From Chelativorans sp. J32 (lineage in GTDB: Bacteria; Pseudomonadota; Alphaproteobacteria; Rhizobiales; Rhizobiaceae): a DNA stretch of 64,000 nucleotides. Every line of letters begins with the position of its first letter. Positions within the stretch are counted from its first letter, which is position 1. Made by a program: the position numbers and the translations under genes. Shown here in pieces: positions 57,863 to 64,000 of the stretch. The stretch lies in assembly GCF_000518985.1 (NCBI RefSeq), contig NZ_JAEQ01000011.1, forward strand, positions 62,001 through 126,000. Direction: 5' to 3'. The notes beneath the pieces were generated by a model, which saw only the letters and a list, made by a program, of their open reading frames with translations, was not told the origin of the DNA and did not search any database.

Positions 57863-59013
57863 TGCGTGCCGCGCAGGCCCAGCCGGAACGGCTGCGCGCC
57901 TTTGTCGAGCTGGAGGCGCGCGCCGTCGGTTTCGATGCGATTGCGTTCACGACGCCCGATAGCATGCCAGCGGCCCCGGCACGTTTGGCCGAGTTTCTGA
58001 GCAAGGGGCGTCACGGCACAATGGAGTGGATGGCGGAGACCGCAATGCGGCGGGCTCATCCGCGCACGCTCTGGCCGGAGGTCCGCTCCATCATCATGCT
58101 CGGCATGAATTACGGGCCGGAGGAAAATCCCCTCGCGCTTCTCGACCGAAAGGAGAAGGGTGCGATCTCCGTCTATGCGCGCAATCGGGATTACCACGAT
58201 GTGATCAAGGGCAGGCTGAAGCAGCTCGCCGGAAAGATTGCCGCTAGAACGGGCGAGGACGTGAAGGTCTTTGTCGATACGGCACCGGTCATGGAGAAGC
58301 CCCTCGCCGCCGCAGCGGGGCTTGGCTGGCAAGGCAAGCATACGAATCTGGTCAGCCGCCAATTCGGCTCATGGCTCTTTCTCGGCTCGATCTTCACGAC
58401 TGCCGAAATCGCGCCGGACCTGCCGGACGTCGATCATTGCGGATCCTGCCGCGCCTGCCTCGACATCTGCCCCACCGACGCGTTTCCGGCGCCCTATCAG
58501 CTCGATGCGCGCCGATGCATTTCCTACCTGACCATCGAACACAAGGGGCCGATCCCCCGTGAATTCCGCCCGAAGATGGGAAACCGGATCTATGGCTGCG
58601 ACGACTGCCTGGCAGTCTGCCCATGGAACAAGTTCGCCCAGCAAGCCTCGGAAACGAAACTTCAGGCACGGGAGGATCTGAAAGCTCCCGCCCTGGCCGA
58701 TCTTCTGAACCTCGACGACCCGGCGTTCCGCACCCTTTTTTCCGGCTCGCCGGTTAAGCGGATCGGCCGCGACCGCTTCATCCGCAATGTCCTGATCGCA
58801 GCCGGCAATTCCGGTGAGAAAGAGCTTGTTCCGGCCTGCGAGAGGCTTCTGCACGACGCGTCGCCGTTGGTTCGCGGTGCCGCCGTCTGGGCGCTTTCGC
58901 AGCTCATGGAGCGGCGTGTTTTTGCCGCGCTGGCGCTCGCTCTGCGGTCTTCCGAAGAAGATCCCGAAGTGTTGGCGGAATGGGAAGAAGCCCTGCCGCA
59001 GGTGCCCGCGTGA
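57862..59013 (+). CDS. queG: Epoxyqueuosine reductase
   Basis: QueG reduces epoxyqueuosine to queuosine in tRNA, using cobalamin and two [4Fe-4S] clusters. 383 residues. Both cluster motifs are complete: '[20 protein letters not shown]' (with the Cys in 'DARRCISYL') and '[14 protein letters not shown]'. '[15 protein letters not shown]' and '[20 protein letters not shown]' form the N-terminal fold, and '[20 protein letters not shown]' lies in the cobalamin domain. The C-terminal HEAT-like helices are shortened but present. It shares a base with the next gene start (TGATG). Confidence 0.95.
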   Translation: MRAAQAQPERLRAFVELEARAVGFDAIAFTTPDSMPAAPARLAEFLSKGRHGTMEWMAETAMRRAHPRTLWPEVRSIIMLGMNYGPEENPLALLDRKEKGAISVYARNRDYHDVIKGRLKQLAGKIAARTGEDVKVFVDTAPVMEKPLAAAAGLGWQGKHTNLVSRQFGSWLFLGSIFTTAEIAPDLPDVDHCGSCRACLDICPTDAFPAPYQLDARRCISYLTIEHKGPIPREFRPKMGNRIYGCDDCLAVCPWNKFAQQASETKLQAREDLKAPALADLLNLDDPAFRTLFSGSPVKRIGRDRFIRNVLIAAGNSGEKELVPACERLLHDASPLVRGAAVWALSQLMERRVFAALALALRSSEEDPEVLAEWEEALPQVPA

Positions 59014-59888
59014 TGACGCGCGCACTCATTCTCGGCGCGGGCTATAGCGGCCAAGCGATCGCTCGCGAGCTGATCGAAGAGGTGGAGTTCGTCGCGGGCA
59101 CCACGCGCAGTACCGAAAAGGCGGCCGCATTTGCCGCCATAGGAATCGAGCCGCTTCTCTACGCGGGCGAGGGATTCAGCCCGGAACTGGCAGACATCCT
59201 GCGGGAGGCGACATGTGTTGTGGTCTCCATAGCGCCCGATAAGGGTGGCGATCCCGTGATGGCGGACCTGCGCAGGCTTGGCGGCGAGACGATGCCGGAG
59301 CTTCGCTGGATTTGCTATCTCTCGACCGTCGGCGTTTATGGCGACCACGGCTGCGCCTGGGTTGACGAAGAGAGCCCGTGCCGCCCCACCTCGGCCCGCT
59401 CGCGCTGGCGCCTCGAAGCGGAGGGGGCCTGGACCGCCTTCGGTCGCGACAGGAACATCCCTGTCACGATACTTCGGCTGCCGGGAATCTATGGACCCGG
59501 CCGTAACGCATTCGTGAACCTCGTTGAGGGAACGGCAAGGCGCATCGTCAAGCCGGGCCAGGTTTTCAACCGCATTCATGTGGCCGACATAGCGGGCGCT
59601 GTCTGCTATTTGATGCGTGCGAAACCCGATGGCATCTTCAACCTGTCGGATGACGAACCCTCGCCGCCGCAGGATGTAGTGGCCTTCGCTGCCGGATTGA
59701 TGGGCATCGAGCCGCCGCCGGAAATCCCGTTCGAAGAGGCGAATTTAAGTCCGATGGGGCGCTCCTTCTATTCCGAATGCAAGCGCGTTTCGAACGGCAA
59801 GCTGAAGACCTCCGGCTATCGCCTGCGCTATTCAAGCTATCGTGAGGCGCTGGCCTCTATGTGGCGTGAGAATGTCTGGAGAGGCTAA
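59013..59888 (+). CDS. NAD-dependent epimerase/dehydratase-like SDR protein
   Basis: 291 residues from the ATG at 59013, overlapping the queG stop. The NAD-binding motif is 'LILGAGYSGQAIARELIEEV'; 'CYLSTVGVYGDHGCAWVDEE' follows with Ser-Thr and Tyr of the extended SDR site, though the Lys four residues on is His. The 'VTILRLPGIYGPGRNAF' and 'RIHVADIAGAVCYLMRAKPD' segments are typical. The protein belongs to the YeeZ-like group found after queG in alphaproteobacteria. Substrate unknown. Confidence 0.85.
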   Translation: MTRALILGAGYSGQAIARELIEEVEFVAGTTRSTEKAAAFAAIGIEPLLYAGEGFSPELADILREATCVVVSIAPDKGGDPVMADLRRLGGETMPELRWICYLSTVGVYGDHGCAWVDEESPCRPTSARSRWRLEAEGAWTAFGRDRNIPVTILRLPGIYGPGRNAFVNLVEGTARRIVKPGQVFNRIHVADIAGAVCYLMRAKPDGIFNLSDDEPSPPQDVVAFAAGLMGIEPPPEIPFEEANLSPMGRSFYSECKRVSNGKLKTSGYRLRYSSYREALASMWRENVWRG

Positions 59889-59957
59889 GCCGCCGCAAAT
59901 GTGCTATGATTCGTATCCAGTTTGGGGCCTCGGCGAGGGGGTTCGCAAGGAGGCAAG

Positions 59958-61001
59958 ATGCGGCGTTTTTCCTTGATGCGATTGATGGGGGCTGGCCTTC
60001 TGCTGGGCCTCGCCTGGGCTAACCCGGCCAAGGCGGAACCGCTGGCAAAAGATCTTTTCGGCGCGCAGAAATTGCCGGCAGCCGCGGCGCCGGCATCCTA
60101 CGGCTTCTATTCGAAGGGCTGTTTTGCCGGGGGAATTGCGATCGCCCCCGATGGCGATCATTGGCAGGCCATGCGGCTCTCACGCAACCGGCGCTGGGGC
60201 CATCCTGATCTCATCCGGCTGCTCGAGCGCTTCTCGCGCGACGCGGCGGCTGACGGCTGGTCCGGGCTCCTGATCGGCGACATCTCGCAGCCCCGCGGCG
60301 GGCCGATGCTGACGGGCCACGCCTCGCACCAGATCGGGCTCGATGCGGACATCTGGTTCACGCCCATGCCGAACCGCCGGATGAGCGTGGAAGAGCGTGA
60401 GAAGATCAGCGCGGTCTCGATGATCAAGAAGGATTCCCTCTATGTCGACGACAGCCGCTGGACCGCGGCGCACGCCAACCTGCTTCGCCGGGCGGCGAGC
60501 TATCCGCAGGTGGAGCGAATCCTGGTGCATCCCGGCATCAAAAAGAAGCTGTGCGATACGGTGCAGGGTGACCGGAGCTGGCTTCATAAGGTCCGCCCCT
60601 TTTGGGGCCATGATTATCACTTCCATATCCGCATCGGCTGCCCGAAGGGGTCGGTAGACTGCAAGAGGCAGGATCCCACACCGAAAAGTGAAGGCTGCGA
60701 CAAGTCACTCGCCTGGTGGTTCACCGAGGAGCCCTGGAGACCGGCAACCGGGCCGGCGAAGCCGAAGGCGCGCGACATCATGACCATGGCCGCCTTGCCG
60801 GCAGCCTGCCAGGCGGTGCTGGCAGCACCATCTCCCCAATCGGAAGCGGCCGTTACGCTGGTGGATGCCGGGCCTCTGCCTTCTCATGCCGGCGCGGCGC
60901 CCCTGGCGCAGGATGCGGGGGACCCGGGCTCACAGCTCCTTTCGCTGCAGCCGACGAAGATCCCGCGCCCGACGCCCAGGCCCGCCGCCGATTTGCGTTA
61001 A
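59958..61001 (+). CDS. mepA: Penicillin-insensitive murein endopeptidase
   Basis: MepA is a periplasmic zinc metallopeptidase that cuts D-Ala-meso-diaminopimelate cross-links in peptidoglycan. 347 residues from the ATG at 59958 (AAGGAGG upstream). A signal peptide ends near 'PAKAEPLAK'. The LAS-fold zinc ligands are in 'LTGHASHQIGLDADIWF' (two His, one Asp) and 'GHDYHFHIRIGCP'. The C-terminal 95 residues are a proline- and alanine-rich extension not seen in E. coli MepA (274 residues). It starts 69 bp after the epimerase-like gene. Confidence 0.93.
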   Translation: MRRFSLMRLMGAGLLLGLAWANPAKAEPLAKDLFGAQKLPAAAAPASYGFYSKGCFAGGIAIAPDGDHWQAMRLSRNRRWGHPDLIRLLERFSRDAAADGWSGLLIGDISQPRGGPMLTGHASHQIGLDADIWFTPMPNRRMSVEEREKISAVSMIKKDSLYVDDSRWTAAHANLLRRAASYPQVERILVHPGIKKKLCDTVQGDRSWLHKVRPFWGHDYHFHIRIGCPKGSVDCKRQDPTPKSEGCDKSLAWWFTEEPWRPATGPAKPKARDIMTMAALPAACQAVLAAPSPQSEAAVTLVDAGPLPSHAGAAPLAQDAGDPGSQLLSLQPTKIPRPTPRPAADLR

Positions 61002-61085
61002 CGGCAAGGGAAGCGCTTTTCAGGGCAGCTTCCCTCGCCTATAGAGCTTCAACCGATTTAGAACCTCGCGAGCCGGGGGAGTGTT

Positions 61086-61499
61086 GTGGCACGCAAGCGT
61101 GTGGCGCTTATCGCGCATGATCAGAAGAAGGACGATCTGGTTGCGTTTGCGCGCGACCATCGAGCGTGGCTCGCCAAATGCGATCTGGTCGCCACCGGCA
61201 CGACGGGGGGAAGGATCGCGGATGCCTGCCCCGGACTGGAGATCAAGCGCTTGAAAAGCGGTCCATTGGGCGGGGATCAGCAGATCGGCGCCTTGATCGC
61301 AGAGCGTGCCATCGACCTTCTTATCTTTTTTGTCGATCCGCTCACACCCATGCCGCACGACGTGGACGTGAAGGCGCTCATGCGGCTCGCCATCGTCTAC
61401 GATATTCCGATGGCATTGAACCGGGCCACGGCTGAAAACATTCTAGCGTTGGAAGAAGCGGGAACTCCGCACGAGAGAGCTGAGCGAGGAGGCTCATAG
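61086..61499 (+). CDS. mgsA: Methylglyoxal synthase
   Basis: MgsA turns dihydroxyacetone phosphate into methylglyoxal and phosphate, a bypass that relieves phosphate limitation and sugar phosphate stress. 137 residues from a GTG at 61086. '[17 protein letters not shown]', the phosphate loop '[13 protein letters not shown]', '[18 protein letters not shown]' with the catalytic Asp, and '[19 protein letters not shown]' with the catalytic His are all present. Five bases separate it from glk, so they form an operon that probably continues into the ABC exporter. Confidence 0.96.
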   Translation: MARKRVALIAHDQKKDDLVAFARDHRAWLAKCDLVATGTTGGRIADACPGLEIKRLKSGPLGGDQQIGALIAERAIDLLIFFVDPLTPMPHDVDVKALMRLAIVYDIPMALNRATAENILALEEAGTPHERAERGGS

Positions 61500-61504
61500 G
61501 CCCG

Positions 61505-62533
61505 ATGGCATATTCCACCGATCATGATGTGGTGCTCGATTTCCCGATCCTGATCGGCGATATCGGGGGCACCAATGCGCGTTTCGCGATTGTGGTCGAT
61601 TCCTACGCCGAGCCCAAGGAATTCCCGGTGGTCCAGACGGCGGAATTTCCCACGGTGGAGGACGCGATCCAGTCCGCCATTCTGGACCAGACCCATCTCA
61701 TTCCGCGCTCCGCCGTTCTGGCGGTTGCCGGCCCGGTCGACGGTGATGAGATAGACCTGACCAACTCCCATTGGATTGTCCGCCCGCGCGAGATGATGGC
61801 CAATCTTGGCTTTAGCGACGTCGTGGTGCTCAACGATTTTGAGGCTCAGGCCTTGGCAGTCGTGGCGCTTGGCGAGGAGCATCTGGAGAAAATCGGCGGC
61901 GGGAATGCGGAGACCGTCGGGAGCCGCGTCGTGCTCGGCCCCGGAACCGGCCTCGGTGTCGCCGGGCTCGTGCACGCTCGCCGGACCTGGATCCCCATTC
62001 CCGGGGAGGGTGGCCATGTGGATCTCGGGCCGCGAACGGCTCGGGATGAGCAGATTTTTCCGCATCTGGAACGCATCGGCGGGCGGGTCTCCGGCGAGCA
62101 GGTGCTTTGCGGACGCGGCCTCGTCAATCTCTACCTCGCCATCGTCAAAGCAGACGGCAAGGAGCCTAAGCTTTCGACGCCCGCCGAAATCACGACGGCA
62201 GGCCTTGCCGGGACCGATGAGGCGGCGGTGGAGACGCTCGATCTGTTTGTCACCTATCTGGGGCGCCTCGCGGGAGACCTCGGCCTCGTTTTCATGAGCC
62301 GGGGCGGCGTGTTCCTCACCGGCGGCATCGCCCAGAAGATCGTGCCTGCGTTGAAGAACGGGCTGTTCCGCGCCGCATTCGAGGACAAGGCGCCGCACAA
62401 CGCGCTGATGGCCGCCATGCCTGTCTACGTCATCACGCATCCGATGGCGGCGCTGCACGGCCTTGCGGCCTATGCGCGCACGCCCGCCCGCTTCGGCGTG
62501 GAGACGGCGGGCCGGCGCTGGCGCTTGCGCTGA
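61505..62533 (+). CDS. glk: Glucokinase
   Basis: 342 residues, ATP-dependent glucose phosphorylation at the cytoplasmic entry to sugar metabolism. The phosphate-binding motif '[18 protein letters not shown]', '[20 protein letters not shown]', the catalytic Asp in '[20 protein letters not shown]' and '[14 protein letters not shown]' identify the Glk family. '[19 protein letters not shown]' is the C-terminal adenosine motif. Adjacent mgsA suggests control of triose-phosphate excess. This is the long alphaproteobacterial form. Confidence 0.94.
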   Translation: MAYSTDHDVVLDFPILIGDIGGTNARFAIVVDSYAEPKEFPVVQTAEFPTVEDAIQSAILDQTHLIPRSAVLAVAGPVDGDEIDLTNSHWIVRPREMMANLGFSDVVVLNDFEAQALAVVALGEEHLEKIGGGNAETVGSRVVLGPGTGLGVAGLVHARRTWIPIPGEGGHVDLGPRTARDEQIFPHLERIGGRVSGEQVLCGRGLVNLYLAIVKADGKEPKLSTPAEITTAGLAGTDEAAVETLDLFVTYLGRLAGDLGLVFMSRGGVFLTGGIAQKIVPALKNGLFRAAFEDKAPHNALMAAMPVYVITHPMAALHGLAAYARTPARFGVETAGRRWRLR

Positions 62534-62647
62534 GCGAAGCTCCGCCTGTTGCTCACCTGCGATTGCATCTGTGCCGTTGATCAGGCATAGGGCTGCTGCG
62601 AGCGAAAGCGCCTGCTCCAGAGCGGGCTCAGCGATACGGACGGTCAG

Positions 62648-64000
62648 TTGGGCGAGAGGCAGCGGAAAGCCGAAGCAGGCGAGATCATAGCGGTGATCCG
62701 CCGCGTGCTTGCGGAAAACGGCCGCGATTTCATCCCGCAATATCTGCTGGCCGGGTTGTGCATGCTGGCGATCGCCGGCACCACCGCCTTCAGCGCGTGG
62801 ATCATGAAATACATCATCGACGACGTCTTCTATCGCCAGCAATGGGAGCTCGTTGGAGTCATCTGCGCGGCTATCATCGCGGCCTTTGCACTGCGCGGTT
62901 TCGCGACCTATGGCCAGGCGGTGCTGCTCGCGAAGGTGGGCAACAATATCGTTGCGCGATATCAGCGGCGCATCTTTGATCACCTGATGCGGCTCGACAT
63001 AGCCTTTTTCACCACGACGCGCTCGGGCCAGCTCGCAGCGCAGGTTGCCCAGAACGTAACCGGTATTCGCGACCTCCTGAATATGACGCTCGCCGCGGTT
63101 GCCCGGGATCTCGTCTCGCTGGTAGGTCTGGTCGGGGTCATGATCCTTCAGGACCCGGTGCTCTCGCTGTCGGCTCTGATTATCGGTCCGCCTCTCATCT
63201 ACACCGTCAACTATCTGATGCGGAGGCTCAGGCGCGTCACACGCGAGGCCGTCGAGATCAACTCTCGGCTACTCGGCGCGATGCAGGAGGCGGTTCAGGG
63301 CATTTCGATCATCAAGGCATTCACGATGGAAGAGGTGCTTGCCTGCAAAATTGCGCATCTGATCCAGAATGCCGAAGCCCGCTCCAACAAGATCGCGCGC
63401 GTGTCGGAGCGGCTGAACCCGATCAGCGAGGTTTTAGCGGGTTTCGCCATTGCAGCCGTCATCGCTTATGCGGGGTGGCGTGCGGCTACCCATGCGGAGC
63501 CGCCTGGAAATGTCTTCGCCTTCATCACGGCCCTTCTGCTCGCCTATGATCCCGCCCGGCGCCTTGCGCGCGTGCAGGTGGGCCTTGAGCGGGCGCTCGT
63601 CAACGCCAGGATGATCTACGAAATCCTCGATCTTGAGCCGCAGCAAGGTGATGCGCAGGACGCAAAACCGCTGGAGGTAGCCACCGGAAACGTGCGCTTT
63701 ACGGATGTGCGTTTTTCCTATGCCGATGGCCAATCCGTGTTGCACGGCGTGAGCTTCGAGGCGAAGGCCGGCCGGACCACGGCGATCGTCGGTCCATCCG
63801 GCGCCGGGAAATCCACGCTTTTTGCGCTTGTCCAGCGCTTCTACGATGTCGATGCGGGAAAGATCACGATCGACGGGCAGGACATCTCGAAGGTGACGAA
63901 GCGCTCACTGCGTTCCAACATCGCCTATGTTTCGCAGCATCCTTATCTCTTCGAAGGGACGATCCGCGATAATATCCGATACGGGCGGCCGGATGCGACC
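62648..64000 (+). CDS. ABC exporter, fused permease-ATPase (MsbA-like; cut by window end)
   Basis: The frame is open from 62591 to the window end. I favour a TTG at 62648 ('GERQRKAEAGEIIAVIRRVL'); a GTG at 62693 is the alternative. The visible 451 residues hold a six-helix exporter domain, with 'FFTTTRSGQLAAQVAQNVTG' in the linking loop and 'MQEAVQGISIIKAFTMEEVL', then an ATPase domain with Walker A '[20 protein letters not shown]' and the Q loop 'IAYVSQHPYLFEGTIRDNI'. The signature, Walker B and switch lie beyond the edge. The mgsA-glk-exporter order is common in Rhizobiales; the substrate may be lipid A or another lipid. Confidence 0.9.
   Translation, partial: MGERQRKAEAGEIIAVIRRVLAENGRDFIPQYLLAGLCMLAIAGTTAFSAWIMKYIIDDVFYRQQWELVGVICAAIIAAFALRGFATYGQAVLLAKVGNNIVARYQRRIFDHLMRLDIAFFTTTRSGQLAAQVAQNVTGIRDLLNMTLAAVARDLVSLVGLVGVMILQDPVLSLSALIIGPPLIYTVNYLMRRLRRVTREAVEINSRLLGAMQEAVQGISIIKAFTMEEVLACKIAHLIQNAEARSNKIARVSERLNPISEVLAGFAIAAVIAYAGWRAATHAEPPGNVFAFITALLLAYDPARRLARVQVGLERALVNARMIYEILDLEPQQGDAQDAKPLEVATGNVRFTDVRFSYADGQSVLHGVSFEAKAGRTTAIVGPSGAGKSTLFALVQRFYDVDAGKITIDGQDISKVTKRSLRSNIAYVSQHPYLFEGTIRDNIRYGRPDAT

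Noticed and set aside
61397-62983. 528-codon minus-strand frame across glk
   Set aside because: glk on the plus strand has all family motifs; the antisense product resembles no protein.

Overview
The window comes from the chromosome of an alphaproteobacterium of the order Hyphomicrobiales (Rhizobiales). The family is probably Phyllobacteriaceae-like, but I cannot name a genus. The evidence is high G+C coding sequence, the gene order lptC-lptA-lptB-rpoN-hpf-ptsN with DUF1150 and hsp20 beside it, a class II (CP4-type) aroA next to a TIGR02300 gene, ornithine-lipid synthase olsB, and the order mgsA-glk-ABC exporter. Almost all of it is core chromosome. No phage, insertion sequence, CRISPR array or rRNA operon was seen.

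Layout. 0-3 kb: an SRPBCC protein, a zinc alcohol dehydrogenase and an SDR enzyme in one operon. 2.9-12 kb (minus strand): olsB with a Pho box, a hybrid histidine kinase, acuI, lspA, two RNA methyltransferases, small membrane proteins, ihfB and sppA. 12-17 kb (plus): lipopolysaccharide export (lptCAB), sigma-54, ribosome hibernation factor and ptsN. 17-19 kb: DUF1150 and a small heat-shock gene with a sigma-32-type promoter and a ROSE-like RNA thermometer, divergent from a nucleoside hydrolase. 19-28 kb: a Pho-box-led phosphonate operon (phnC, phnD, two phnE, a DUF1045 2H phosphoesterase, phnM, phnN) running into add and upp. 28-34 kb (minus): a nucleoside ABC importer with cdd, punA and deoA. 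34-40 kb: a flavin-binding stress protein, a CGNR-type regulator, an unknown membrane-anchored protein and a ribose-type sugar ABC transporter. 40-43.7 kb: a more A+T-rich segment carrying an AEC carrier, a CaiB/BaiF CoA-transferase and a methylmalonyl-CoA decarboxylase, ending at a tRNA-Ala gene. 44-49 kb: aroA-SDR-cmk-rpsA. 49-57 kb: a GGDEF/EAL protein, slyX, gyrB, an NDUFA9-like protein, a TauE/SafE transporter and uppP. 57-64 kb: a GST, queG, an epimerase-like SDR, mepA, mgsA, glk and an ABC exporter cut by the window end.

Functional themes. Two Pho boxes tie membrane remodelling (ornithine lipid) and phosphonate uptake to phosphate starvation. The phosphonate operon has the accessory enzymes but not the C-P lyase core (phnG-L) or phnP. 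Its DUF1045 protein carries two HxTL motifs and may replace PhnP, and PhnN supplies PRPP, which the downstream uracil phosphoribosyltransferase uses. Nucleoside salvage is dense here: add, upp, deoA, punA, cdd, a nucleoside hydrolase and an importer. The three-gene carrier / CoA-transferase / decarboxylase set at 40.5-43.6 kb reads as a compact, apparently acquired module for taking up and decarboxylating methylmalonate or a similar diacid. It is the best candidate for an undescribed pathway.
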